Part shown: piece by piece, positions 49,556 through 62,790 of the stretch
How positions within the stretch are numbered: position 1 is the first letter of the stretch
Layout of the letters: every line of letters begins with the position of its first letter
Assembly (NCBI GenBank): GCA_032164245.1
Contig: JAVMKO010000001.1
Span: 249,993,644 to 250,057,643, forward strand
DNA: 64,000 nt
Source of the DNA: Sternotherus odoratus
Taxonomy: Eukaryota > Chordata > Testudines > Kinosternidae
Direction: 5' to 3'
Notes under the pieces: generated by a model
The model's database searches: none
Told to the model about the DNA's origin: nothing
The model's input: only the letters and a program-made list of their open reading frames with translations
Translations under genes and position numbers: made by a program

Positions 49556-52244
49556 TAAAGTGTTCATCTTTTGCTTACCGTAACCAAATTGCTTATGACA
49601 AGGTTTAAGATCAAGTGCTTGGTGATAACTTAATCTTCTCATCACTGTAGTCATAATACCCTCTTTAGGATGATGACCACTTTTATCAGATTTTCTGGTG
49701 TGTACAGTAGCTTTTTTTTTTCTCCTTGTGCCTTCAGTGGTTTTTTTTTCTTTTCTTTTTGTTGGCAAGCAGCCGAATAGACTGGCACCCATTTTGCCCA
49801 CTGCAGCCTCCAGAACTTCAGTTTGAATAGAGATTAAATTAACATTGCTGTTTTTGGCTTAGCAACAAAAGCATTGGCTTGCTGGCTTGCATAGTGCTGA
49901 GACGTCTTTGTTTGTGAATCAGCATAATCAATGATGCCAGTACAACTCTGAGACTTGTGTTTTCTTGTTTAACTGTTGCAATCAGCCAACAGAGTACATA
50001 AGCACATGACTTCTTAGGATCCCATTAAAGAGTTTGTTTGGTTTGTAACATTTATTCTATAGTAGTGGAATTCATAAAACAAAAACCCAACAGAAATTTA
50101 GAATTCAAATAGACTTTCTAAATCAGATAAGTACAGTTTAAGAGTAAGTAAAACTTTCACCTTGAAATGTGTGCTTGCAGTTTCACAAACACCTCCTCTT
50201 TTGCCCTTGCCAAAAAATAAACAAACACAATTCTAGTTAAAAGTTCCACTTTAATTATTTTCATTTAAACTTAAACTGAGAAGCCATTTGTAGATTACTG
50301 GAATTCAATTTTTTTCTTAAATAATGTAATGCTCTTGGACCAATATTTTTAAATCAAGTTATTGTCCAAAACAAATGTTTACAGGGTAGTTAAAAACACA
50401 CTCTGTATTTAAATTAAGGGATAAGCATTGCAGTGTTACTACTTCCTTCAGCATTTTGGGCAATACATACTCATGTTTTAGAATGAGGAAACAGTTTTGA
50501 TAGTATTATCAAATTTACTGAGCATTATGTGTGTTACAAATAATAATTGGTGTATAATCTCCTATGACAGTAACGTACCCTTATTGTACTATTCTGTTTC
50601 CTGATTCCTATTTATACTAATTCATACAGGGAGGGAATTGATATATTTTTTTTAATATAACAAATATTACTTGTAAAACTCTCTTAACCAGTGTCAAAAC
50701 ATCTCTCATGGGGTGATGCAATATTTCATGAAGCCTAGCTCTGGAAGTATTGACTTCCACTAGTTCATGGAATTTATGCATGAGACTAGTGTTATGTATG
50801 TAGCGGCAATTGTGCAAATAGCGACTGTGAAAAATATGAGTCTATGTAGTATTACAATGACTACGATCAGAAATACAAGACGGGAATCCAATGTTAAAAA
50901 TAGATGGCTGGCATGAAAACAACAGAACATGCTTGCCTGGGAAAAAAAATCTGTAGAGTATGTGAGGGGAGGGTGGTTTAGTATTGTCATATGCTGTAAT
51001 GTTCAAGGTGCCAGTTGAATAGGAAATCCTGTTCTAAATACCCTTGACTATTCAAAGAAAAGCACAGAAGCTAAGATTTGGTGGACTGGTGCAATAATAC
51101 ATTGGTGTATTAGAATCAGTGCTCCAGAGGATTCTGAGTCTAGCGTTGGAGTCAGTGGTCATGTCAATACTTGGTTCTCAGTGTTGAGTTGGAAGGGGGT
51201 TTTCTTGGCTCAGGTGTACCAAGAGGAGGAAAATCTAGCTTGTAAAGCTGCCCTTGGCCTAAAACCATCAGAAATCTTCGTTGGCACCATGATGGAGTTC
51301 AGCAGCAGGCCAGCCAGTACTTATTTAGTGCTTCTCTCACTGGCGTCAATGGGAATTACTGTAGTATAAATTGCTTTAGGGGACAAATTGATTAACTAAG
51401 AGAGGTTTAAAGATTTGAGTGTTTTAGGTTACTGACAGTAACTCAGGTTTCTGAATTAAGTGATTGAATACAATGGTCATGGTTAGATATTCTTTAGCCA
51501 CAGTAGGGGGAGAAACAATGGGATTCCCCATTTTATAAGTCTTTAAAATGAAAGCTTTCAAGTGTTTGTACTGATCGCCATACATTATTTAATCCCCAAT
51601 TGATATTGTTCTCCACAGTACATAAATACCCTTTCAACAGGGGCCTTCAAAAAAGGTGAGAGCATAAATTGCAAGCCAAGTGCTAAACGCCAGCCTAACA
51701 TCTATACCTTGTTTACATGCTCAGTTGGAATCTTCGTAAATTTTTTTCCCACAATCAAGTTTTCCTCTGTACAGTAAGTCACATTAGATCTTGTACTCCA
51801 CCCATTTCATTAAGAACACAATCCTGCAGATGTTACGGGGACTCCTACCTTCACTTCAAGCCATAGTCTCACTTGCAGTATTAACATGCTTCATGTCCAA
51901 GATCTCTCAGAGCAGCTGCTATATGTATAATCTTGAGATTCCTTCTGTTTCAGAAGATGCACTAAAATAGTTTTAGCTACCCCTATTTTTTTGGACAGAA
52001 GAATAATAAAAATGACTGTTCCTGCAACTACAGCAGAAATGTTTGTGTGTAGGTCTGTTCATTAATGAAAACTCAAATCTACCATTAGGAAGTTTTTCAC
52101 TAAAAGGAGGCTATTATGTATTACAGTGTGATTCTATTTGTGGAGAATTACTACTATATGTAAATGACCATTTGTCATCTCTTTTTGTTAATAGTTTTTG
52201 TATTTTATTCCTGTTAACCACTGGTGCTGCAGATTTACAACCAA
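49556..52244. other. Intergenic DNA, nothing recognised
   Basis: Unique AT-rich sequence. Short open frames only; no feature supported. Confidence 0.45.
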
Positions 52245-53145
52245 ATAAGTTGGATTCTATTCCTTCCCCTGTACTCTTGCCTCGCCCCCTCCCCACCCGA
52301 CACGCCTGCTAGGGAGCAGGGTCAAGGGGTGGGGACTTCCTATGCTGCAGCTGCTAAGCCACTGCACTGTGACCCCGCTGCCTGGCAGGAGCACTGGGCA
52401 GAGCAGGTCGGGGTGCAGGGGCACCCATTGGCTGGAGCCCATGAGCATGGGCCCCACCCGCCCAGTGCCTAATCTACCATTGACAGGAGGGAGATTCAGA
52501 AGCCAGCAAGTTGAGCAGGGAGTCACTTAAGGTAACCAGAGAAAAATGCCCTCATGGTGTGGCCATGCTGTGACACACATGCCCTCTCCCCCCGCAGGCC
52601 GGAACACGCCCCCTCAGATTCCCTATGCCCAGTGCCCCCCCAACCCTGTCACAAATGCACAGTGCCCTGTACATCACCACCCCTGTCCAGTACTCCCTGC
52701 CCACAGCCCCATCACAAGTGCCCAGAACCCCCACTCCTTGGTGCCCCAACACACAGACCACCCCCTCACAGCCCAGCAGACCCCAAGTTCCCCAGAGACC
52801 CACTCCCCCATGCCCGCCTCCTGGCCGTACTTATGGGCCCTGCTGGGAGGCGACTGTCTGCCTGGCTGAGCTGCCAGGGCTGGTCCCTGGTGGAGAATCA
52901 CCCCGGCTCCCCCGGCATGGCATGGCATGATCAGTCAGGCCAGGGCCTGCCCCAGCCAGCCTCCCTCAGGACCCACTTGCCTGGAGGGGCCCAGCCAAGC
53001 CCCCCACATTGCCCCCATCAATTGGCTGAGGCTAGTCAGGCTTCTCCACCAGTCCCAGGCAGCTTCAGGGAGATGGGTAGGGCCACACAGGTGGTGGAAA
53101 GCAGAGACTGCCCAGAGCCAGAGGTGCACTAGGGTCTGGCCAGGG
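52245..53145. other. GC-rich, C-rich segment of unknown origin
   Basis: A sharp shift to GC-rich composition, with irregular 'cagtgccc'/'cccagtgcc' text, between AT-rich unique DNA and a CR1. The long frames here (up to 192 codons) have proline/histidine-rich content without family resemblance. It is probably the interior of a decayed non-autonomous transposon like others in the window. Confidence 0.4.
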
Positions 53146-54935
53146 AACAGAGAGAATCAGAAGATTAGAGTTGGAAGAGACCTCAGGAGGTCATCTAGTC
53201 AACCCCCTTCTCAAAGCAGGACCAATCCCCAACTAAATCATCCCAGCCAGGGCTTTGTCAAGCTGGGCCTTAAAAACCACTAACGATGGAGATTCCACCA
53301 CCTCCCTAGGTAACCCATTTCAGTGCTTCACCACCCATCTAGTGAAATAGTTTTTCCTAATATCCTCCACCACTGCAACTTGAGACCATTTCTCCTTGTT
53401 CTGTCATCTGCCACCACAGAAAAGCCGAGCTCCATCCTCTTTGGAACCCCACTTCAGGAAGATTAAAGGTGATCAAATCCCCCCTCAGTCTTCTCTTCTG
53501 CAGACTAAATAAGCCCAGTTCCCTCAGCTTCTCCTCATCAATCATATGACCCAGCCCCCTAATCATTTTTGTTGCCCTCTGCTGTACTCTCTCTAATTTG
53601 TCCACATCCTTTCTGTAATGGGGAGGTGGGGGGAAGAACTGGACACAACACTCCAGATGTCGCCAGTGTTGAATAGAGGGGAATAATCACTTCCCTCATT
53701 CTGCTGGCATTGCTCCTACTAATGTAGTCCAATATGCTATTAGTCTTCTTGACAACAGAGCACACTGGTGATTCCTAGCCATTTTATCATCCACTGTAAT
53801 CCCCAGGTCCTTTTCTGCAGAACTGCTGTTTAGCCAGCTGCTCCCCAGCCTGTAGTAGTGCCTGGGATTCTTCCATCCTAAGTGCAGGTCACTCTGGACC
53901 CTATTCCTACCCTCCAGCATATCTACCTCGACTCCTCTCCCCTCCCGCCCCCCCCCCCCCAGTGTAGTGTCATGTGAAAAGTTGCTGAGGGTGCAATCCA
54001 TGCCATCCTCCAGATCATTAATTAAAATGTTGAACGAAACTATCCCGGTACCTACGTTCCCTGTAACTATCCCAGTACCGTGCAGTAAGCCGTGCAGTAG
54101 CCTATTTAGCACCGCGCAGGTGCTCAGGGAACCTGCCCGGGGACCTGCTGTGGCTGGGGACTGGCTGGGGGAGGGGTGCCCTCCTGAAACCCCAACCCTG
54201 CCAGGCCTCCAACCTGCCATGGGAAGGGCGACTCTCCTCGGCCCCAACCTGCCATAGCTGGGGTGGCCCAGCCCGAACCCAGCTGTGGCTGTAGTGACCC
54301 GGCCTCGTCGTAGGCATGGCTCAGGGCGGTGCAAGGCCAGGAGTGGCCCAGCCCGGCCGAGACCAGGCATGGCAGGAGCAGCAAGGCCCGGCCCTAGTCA
54401 CAGCCAGGGCGGCGTGGACCCAGGCACGGCCGGAGCAGCCCAGCCTGGCCCCAGCTGTGCTCAGGGTAGTGTGGCCCAGTCCCAGATGCAGCTGGGGCAC
54501 CCCTTCCTTGGCCCAAACCTGCTGGGGTCAGGGAAGGGGCGCCTATCTGGCAGCCCCAACCCCGGAGCTGTCGCGGTGGGGAGAGGCGCCTCTCTCTCAC
54601 AGCCCAGGTGTTGCTACGGCGAGCGGGCTGGGAGAGTCCTATCCCCCAGCCCAAACCCCTCATCCCCAGCCCCACTCCAGAGCCTGCACCCACAGTCAGA
54701 GCCCTCACCCCCTCCCACACCTCCATATGGGTGCACATAACAAAATTTATTCCGCACATGGGTGGAAAAGATTTGTGGGAACACTGCCCAGGACTACCCC
54801 CTGGAGCACTCCGCTTGATACCGGCTGCCAACTAGACATCAAGCTGTTGATCACTACATGTTGAGCCTGATGATCTAGCCAGCTTCCACCTTACAGTCTA
54901 TTGATTCAATCCATACTTCTTTAACTTTCTGGCAA
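53146..54935 (-). mobile_element. Long antisense CR1 LINE, interrupted
   Basis: On the minus strand this is a CR1 tail including the C-terminal reverse transcriptase region: 53357-53605 reads [17 protein letters not shown] and [20 protein letters not shown] hAT-like element (about 54050-54787) interrupts it, after which the CR1 continues ('ccccctggagcactccgc'). Frameshifts make it a pseudogene. Confidence 0.88.
54050..54787. mobile_element. Non-autonomous element with 'gggaacactg' end, nested
   Basis: The right end, from 'catatgggtgcacataacaaa' (54724) to gggaacactg (54787), matches the element at 18457-19092 in reverse orientation. The left end is decayed near 'acgttccctgtaac' (54054). The interior is GC-rich with repeated 'cagcccggcc'-type text. 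Confidence 0.65.
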
Positions 54936-55249
54936 GAAGCAAGGGGGTGGAGAGGAGCCCTCAGTCGGCTACTGGGCAGGCCAAGAGAAGCAAGTAGTGG
55001 GGAGTGGGTGGTGGGGTCTTGAGGCGTAGTACAAGCAGAGCAGTCTGGGGCCCTTTCTGAGCATGGGCCCTGCTCCATGGAGCCATTTGTGCCATTGTAA
55101 ACGCAGTACTGGATAGATGGGCCAAAAATAGGTCCCTCCCTACACTCAGGATCCTTAGCAGTGAACCCTTTCCTGGAGTTAGGCACTTACGCCAGATCAA
55201 CCCCTTTTGGGGTGGGTGAAGGGAAGAAAGAGAGAAATGTTCCAGAAAA

Positions 55250-55485
55250 TACCAGTAGCACAGTGACTGGGGTACTCCCCTGAGATGTGGGAGACCAGGG
55301 TTCAAATTCTAGCACTACCTTATTTGGAGCAGGAACTTGCACTTAGGTCTCCCACATAGGGAGCTGTTCCACTTTGTATAACTAACTATTCCCTGGACCA
55401 GAGCAAGATCGATTCTCCAACCCACTGATGAGGGCACTCACCTGGGATGAAGGAGGGTCAGGTTCAACTCTCTGTTCCAAAGTAT
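55250..55485 (+). mobile_element. tRNA-derived SINE, possibly dimeric
   Basis: Text starting 'agtagcacagtgactggggt' followed by 'ggttcaaattc' has the spacing of tRNA box A and box B. A second tRNA-like stretch, 'gatgagggcactcacctggg' then 'ggttcaactct', follows at about 55420-55475. It is not a functional tRNA gene because the arms do not pair well. Family uncertain. Confidence 0.55.
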
Positions 55486-58400
55486 TCAGTGTCAGAGGCA
55501 CCTAAGTACCTTTGTGGGCCTGCCTTTAAGTTTCTGTTATGGCTATAAAGTAAACCTTTAAAATGTAACCACTAGTGAAATCAACGTGGCAGTGCCTGCT
55601 GGAGTTGGCAGAGTTTGAGGCAATAGCTCAGAGATATGAAACTCATTATTCAATTCAATGGTTGTTCATTCAGATGATATTTTAAATGTCAGCCTTGTTA
55701 GCTTTTCCTAGCTCTTTCTTCAAAGTCTGTAAGAAAGGAGAATAAGTATCATTGTGGTTAGGGCCATGGGGGCAACGCTCTACTCTTGGGAAAATGCCAC
55801 AAGAGACGACGTGTGGAAATTTGTCCCAGGTGGACCTGCCTGAAATATTAGGAAGTTTCGTCTTAACACTAGGGAGTTTTAGTGACCCTACAGACTGTAA
55901 AATTAGGGTATGATGCAAAAGTACCTTAACTGGTGGCTGCTTAGTGCCCAACACTTTTGAAAGTCAGGCCATTTGTTTAGGTGATAGATTTAGGACCCTC
56001 CCCCTTTTTATTTTTTAAAGGCATGGCCTATGTAGGTAGGGTCTTATTTCAAAGACCCATCCACAGCAAACTGCACAAGACAGCCTCAGAAGAATGGAGG
56101 ATTGAGCTGACCTTAGGGATCTGAACTTGTGGTTCCAGGAAGTCTGCATGGAGAAACCTGAAGGTTAGCTCACTAGCAAGTGGTGAAATGGCTTTAGAAT
56201 ACATTAATGGATACAATAAATGTCTAGTGCACAGCTGTTGTTATCAGCAATCCCTAATGCATGAATATAGACCTTTTAAATTCTATTTATAATTTTAAAT
56301 CTGAAACAGAATGACACAAAAACCACTAACACTAGCAATTGGCAGAGTAGAGAAGACAAAAATCATAGTTATAGAAGTTATGGTCAGTGTATACCCCCAA
56401 AAAAGAGAGAAGAACAAGATCATTAATTCACAAAAATACCTGAATTGTTCCCTTGACAAACACATGAAGAAAATTTCTGGTGACTTAGTCTAAAGAATAA
56501 ACAGCAACAGTATGAAGGGGCAAAATGACAGCACACAAGGGGGAAAAAATCAATTAAAGAACTAGTCTGTGTCAGGAGGTGCTAATCTCTGACTCACATT
56601 TTCACCACATTCATAATCCAGGTTTATGTCAGTTTTATGGAGGTGGCTAATTATTCCAATCATACATGAGCTAATTTTCCTTTACTAAACATGTAGATGG
56701 AAGGAACCATAGTCCTCTACAGTGAATCCCATTTGCCTCCAATTTTATAGAGTATTGCTTGCATTCTTGAAGAGGCACTAATAGGCCTAAATACTTATCC
56801 ACTTCCAGTTTCCTAATTGCTCTGCACAAGAGAAGTCCATTTCTTTTCACTTCTTTATGAAATAGTCAGCTTTCCTTTTTAGTTCTTAAGGGCTATTGAA
56901 TTGCTAGCACCTAGTGACTGGCAGTCAGGATTGCCTGACGCTAATTGCTAAAGTTCTATGCCAAGACATAAAGAAAATTCTCAGCAGTGTTACCGAAAGT
57001 GATGGCTCAGATACTGTTGTGTTTTTTTCCAAGGATTTATTAATCTCCTTTGGAGTGTTATTTCCAGGTATGAGGGAAATATATATTTGTTTTTCTCCGA
57101 TCTCTTTTTCCCCCAGTAGAATAATTCCCCCTTCTCTGATACAGAGTGACAAGGCGAGAATGTTGTTCCAGTTGGTATGTCTATTCTGTTTTTCTTTTTT
57201 CATTAGTTTACCACCTGTTCCTTGTCATGTGCCCATACAAAGTTTGGTGAACCTCTGCTTTCAATTAAGCAGGAAAGCAACAGACAAACACATCTGACAA
57301 TCCTAATAACCCACTCAGAATTACATAAGGCAAGATCCACTGCATTTATCTGAAAATTAAAGCTGTGGCATCATTCATATTTTCTATCATTTAAATATGA
57401 ATAGTGAAAAACTGTAATCATCATTCTCATCTGAATGAGAAGCATGTATATGGAAGCACTTAAATAAGAAATATATGGCCAAAATTATCATAACTCCCTT
57501 GAATTCAGTGACTTTATAGCAGGGATAAATTTGACTCGTAATATTTGAAGACTTAAGGGGAAAATGAGTTAGAGCTTTCTACCAGAAATTCCAAATGGCT
57601 CTAAAGACAAGAGCTGGGTGAATACAATAAAAATATTCTGCTAATGTTTGCCCAGTTTTTTAAATTAATGTGTTTCATTCACACTTGTTTGTCCCTTTTT
57701 ATTCATTTTCCATTAACAGCTAAGGAAGCAAATTTTATGGGTCTGAATATTCTTGGAAAGTGAATTTTGCAGTCACATTCATGAGTAGTAGTGGAAACTG
57801 ATTTTTTTTATTGACACATGAACATTTACATCAGATGTGCTTATGAGTTTGTTTATCCATTCAGGGAACACAATACCATGTGACTTATCTAACCAATCAT
57901 GGCTAGACTACAGCTCAGCTATCCAGTACTGATTGTTTGCACATTATCCATGAAATCAATAGAGTAAAATAAAAACAATTGAACAACAAATACAACTGAG
58001 GATACTGCAGTCTGCTTGCAGATATATTCTGTGAGCAAGAAAAAAAGATTAATATCAAATAAATTATTCATTTGTTAATTATTCACTTAATTTTACTGAA
58101 TACTTAGGCCAAGGTAACATTTTAACATGAAGTATGTATAGAATGTGATACAGCACATATGTGCTTTCATTTGAAATCTTATGCCAACTGGTCTGGAAGT
58201 GTTTTGGAGTATCTAACGTTTTGCTAAAGATGTAGATCAAGAGTTTTGTGGCCCAGAAGCATGAAAAGGGAAACCCTGTTGATTGAGCTATTTGTGAGTA
58301 GAGTGTGATAAATTATTCATTGAATCAGTTGCAACATCTACAAAGGCACCAAGCCTTAGTTCCTGGCCTGATGCTGTGATAAACAAAATGCAATCTTCCG

Positions 58401-60454
58401 CATTGTCCATCTCCGACAGATTCCGCTTTTTATACCCATAATTGAAAAAAAACGACTGAGAATTGCATCAGCATTCTCTTTTTGGGATTGGCTTTTAACC
58501 AATCTGTGGAATAATTTATATTGAAGTGAAGTGAGTGGGTTCTGTAAATGCATTTGACCTTCAAGGTGAAATAACTCCATACATAATCTTCAATGCAAAT
58601 GTTTATAGTGGCTAAACAATTTTCCCATGCAGCTGGCCATTGTTATCTCTTGGAAGAACTAGTAGTGATACAAATGGCTGATTATGGTTTACAAAGGCAA
58701 TACATTTCTCAGAACTGGTTGTTACCAAAATAAACTGCCACTCTGTTAAATGTTAAATAACAAGTCATGAACTACTGAAAACAACCAATGTCTTGTGGAA
58801 TATTGCCTGAATAAATTTCAGTAGGAAGTGCAGATCATTAAGCTCTGAACAAAGATCTGGCCTAATGAAATTACATATATATTTAAAAACCTTAAAAACT
58901 CTCCAGTATATGAACCTAACAGTAAGATACATTTTATAAATGTGATTGCTGCGGCTTTATTTATTTTAAGACTGTTGTCTCACAATACAAGCTACTGTTG
59001 CTTTTCCACTATTTCTTCAGCTGTGAAGAAATTACCATTACTGTTAAATTGACCCTTTTGAAAAAGGTGGAAACTAACCTATGCGGTTTCAAAACACGCA
59101 AATGAAAGACCTACAATGAAACGTACGAGCCAGTGTCTGCATTAGAATAATTACTATGGCTAATGTCAATGGCAAAAATATAGTCAAGCAATTCGTAACA
59201 CAGGCACCATCTTCCCTGTAGTGAGTGACAGAAAACTTCCTCACCATAGCAACCAAAGATGTCTCCTAAGAATAAAATTAACCTCCACCAGTTTTACATT
59301 CTTCACTATAAAAGATAGTTGCCAGGCATTTGCCTTGATTGTATATTTTCACTATTTAAAATGTAGTGAGAACTTACTAACCTAAATAAAACTAAAAGAC
59401 ATTAATAGAATCTGAGGTAACTGAAGATCTAGAAAAAACACAAGCATAAAAAATCCTGGCCTGGAAGGAGGACCATTAATGGACAGAAAAGGATCTATTT
59501 CTTTCTCATGAAAATTAGATATCCCTGCAGAGGGCTCTGTTTAGCTACTGCCTTTAAAATGGACCTTTAAATTGATTTTTAAAGTCAATGTAAAGGAGGG
59601 GGGAAATGTGGCTGTTTCTTCCCCCCCTCTCTTTCCTCTCTTTCACCCATCACATGATCCCAGGCACAAATCTGAAATTCATGAGTTTGCACCAAATATT
59701 TAGAGGTTAGGGTTAGGGCTTTTAAATGAAAGAATTATGTATTTTTAGACAATTACTAAAGCTTTTCAAGTAAGTGTTGATAGACAAATCTTCATCACAG
59801 CCTCACAGAATATGATGATATTCTGAAAGTATCATGACGATTCCATTAAAAGACATTCCATTCTTGCTTTCAGAGACTCCACACTTATCTGTTTTGACTT
59901 AAAACTCTTTCCCCTGTCTCTGCAAGAGACGAACATGACACGGGAGTTGTATCTCATGAACTCAGATCAGGGAAGACAGATTGTAAATCAAGACTTGCCA
60001 GAGCTAAATCATGTTCTCTTGCTTGATCTCTTATCAGACGACTTTTATCCAAAAGGGTATTGGGGAAGTTAATTGCAATTGTTAAGATGAATCATTAGGA
60101 AATATCACTCTTGAAAGCTGGGTTTTTTTGTCCTCACTACATTTTATTTATTTATTTATTTTATTGAGATTCAAGGTGTAAAACACTTATTGCTAGTATG
60201 TTAGACTCCTGACCCTCCCCCAGAGAATGGAAAGAAAACTACAGTATTTCATATTCAAGAATTATGAATCTGGAGAACTAGAGGCACTAGCAAAAAAGAC
60301 AATATGTACCTCTTTGAATAGGCTATGGGTAGGCAGATAGTTATGATATAAATTACCTATTCCTCAGATAAATCCCTTGGGATATGATGAGGCATGACTT
60401 CCAGACTTACTCTTGCAGAGACGATTTTATTGTTTGGAAGGAAGTTGAGAGAAC
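55486..60454. other. Intergenic DNA, nothing recognised
   Basis: AT-rich unique sequence with only short frames. The 127-codon frame at 56914-57297 and the 74-codon minus frame at 58356-58580 show no recognisable domain. A TTTA microsatellite lies at about 60142-60165. Confidence 0.5.
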
Positions 60455-60665
60455 AAGAATGAGCACGGGGCTAGAAGCCAGTAGCTCCAGAGTGCTGCTA
60501 CTGGCTCTGACAAAGAGACCTTCCATGGCCTTGGGAAAGTCACTTAACTTCTGTATTTGCAATAATACTTATGGAAGTTGTGAAAATAAGGTAATGTTTG
60601 TTTGTAGGACGGGTAAAAGAACACCGGGGCATCTGGTGACTATCTTGAAGTAGGTACTGTACAAA
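60455..60665 (+). mobile_element. MIR-type SINE, old
   Basis: 'ggccttgggaaagtcactta' followed by 'acttctgtatttgcaataat' and 'ggaagttgtgaaaataagg' matches the 5'/core part of MIR. Diverged. Confidence 0.6.
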
Positions 60666-61714
60666 CCTTAACATTAAAATATCTACTTTAGCCTTAGCCA
60701 GTGGGTATCCATATACGGTATATTCAGGCCATCAGACATTACAAGGGTACCTATTGTTCACTAAGACCACCGGAGTCTGGTCACATCTGAAAGTGTGCAG
60801 GCAAAACTGAAATGTACAACTGTAGGTAAAGATCAGACTGCATCATATTGGAGAGAGAGTGTAATTCCTAAATTAAAGAGACTCAAGATTGAAATTTCTA
60901 TGGCACATGGCCAGCCATATGGGTTTTCAGTATGAGCTATGGAACCTATGATAGCTACAGTATATCACGGGCTTTGAATGTGACCCAGGTTACTAGAGAT
61001 AGGGAAACGTATCAATTTGAAGTCTAATGCTTGGCCTATTAGCAATGAATTGGCCTTTGTCCAGTAGCTAGTGGACAGGTGGCCCCATTACTAAAGACAT
61101 CATTGTAACTGCAATATCACTTCTGAAATTTTAGACATTTACAATCAAGTATATTTGCACCTGGCTGGAAGTTTCAGCAGGCTAACTTACTTGTTAGCTT
61201 TATATCCAATTCATTCATTTTTCTGCATTGGCTGAGAAATAGACAAGATCATGGGGTCTTGAACTTGTGTTATATGGTTGGGCAGAGACGAATCATGAAC
61301 ACCCTCTTGTTCTTTATGAATAGATAGGAAAAATGAGGAGTTGAAGATTTTTCTGTGCTGTAACATGAGTCTCTCTCTCTCTGCCCGTCACCCCCCAGGC
61401 AGGGTATGGGCCACCAACCACAGAGCACTCCAACTCTGTTGTTGGCGTTTCGTAGCAAGGTGGTTCCCTACAGGGTGGAGTTGCTAGCCCCACACCCATT
61501 GTAACATGAGTATGGGATGAAAATGTTGAGAAAGAACCACTGGACTACATGGTCTAATTTTTGCCTCTGTCGCTAATCTCCAGCATAACTACATGCCTAT
61601 AGTTGTGCAGGCAAACATCACAACTGGCTATATACCAGCAGTTTGCTATATTTATATCTGTATAAACCAGTATGCAATTTCCATGCATAGTTGTGATTAT
61701 CATGAGCACAAACA

Positions 61715-61862
61715 ATGTAACTGAATTTGTTATTTAGAAGCACAGATATTTTAAGTGACTTGCCATGGTCACACAGCACAGTAGTGGCTGAATCAGGGGT
61801 AGAATAAGAAATTCCCGTTTCTTTTCCCAGCAGCAATCCACTAGATCATGATGCTTCCATTT
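61715..61862 (+). mobile_element. MIR-type SINE, old
   Basis: 'aagtgacttgccatggtcac', 'acagcacagtagtggctgaa' and 'aatccactagatcatgatgc' follow the MIR core and tail order. Confidence 0.65.
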
Positions 61863-62669
61863 CCTTTAAGGTGTGTCATTTTCCTTTGATTATCAATTTT
61901 CATGAATCAAAACTTAGCGAGATGATGAGGCATTAAGCAGAATATTATTTCTACAATGTCACTGGTGTGCATGGCAGTGTAGACAAGTCAAAAGAGAGGA
62001 AGTGCTTGCTTACAATCCAAATAAGATGGATAACCTTACCCCCCCGCCCCCATAAAAAAGGCTAAGATGGGTGGGAGGGTAAAGAAATTGAAGGTGTAAA
62101 AGTAAACTATGGGAAGGGAATAATGTTTGTTAGGGAGACGTATTTTTTTAAGGGAAGATTTATAAACTTCATTTCACATTGTTCTTGTTTGCTTTTTATA
62201 AGTTTTCTTTTATAAGTTTTCTTTTATAAGTGAGAGTGATGTACAGAATGGCAGAGTAGAGATTAATAATGGAAAGCTAGCCAAAAATAAGGGAGTTTTG
62301 ATGATAGGATTCTCTGATACACACACGGTTTTGTTTGTTCATAGTCTCAAGAGCTGTTCTAGGATAAGGTTAACAGGTCAGCATAAATCCAGGCTCTGTT
62401 TGTTTTGAAAATACTTATCTGTGTATATATTGTATAATTTGTACTGACAGTTTCTTTACACAAAATTATCAGCAGTTTTGCTTTTCTTTTTTATGTACAT
62501 GTGTAGCTACGATGAATCCAATATCAACAAAATTACCAAAAAAAACCCCTCACCTATGCGTTTACACAGCTCTATTGTCATTTCATTGCTGCTAGTAATA
62601 AGCTTGAGAGCTTTTTTTTAAAAGTAAAACATGCAGATATGGCAGTAACAAGCTAAAATTTTCCAGCCA

Positions 62670-62790
62670 CCTTTCTGCCTATTAACCCCTTATGCAGTGT
62701 CGGGAAACCATTACAACTGTGTGACCACAGGCAAGTCACTTTTTCTTGTAGCAATTGCTTTTTCTTCTGTTTTCATAACTGAACAGTAAA
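62670..62790 (+). mobile_element. MIR-type SINE fragment
   Basis: 'ctgtgtgaccacaggcaagt' followed by 'cactttttcttgtagc' resembles the MIR core. Short and diverged. Confidence 0.5.

Noticed and set aside
52554..53132. 192-codon frame, possible gene
   Set aside because: Pro/His/Ser-rich composition in a C-rich stretch, with equally long overlapping frames on both strands and no domain.
55260..55320. Functional tRNA gene
   Set aside because: Box-like sequences are present, but the acceptor and anticodon stems do not pair, and SINE-like sequence follows.
59705..59720. Interstitial telomere repeat
   Set aside because: Only about two TTAGGG-like units are present, within chance.
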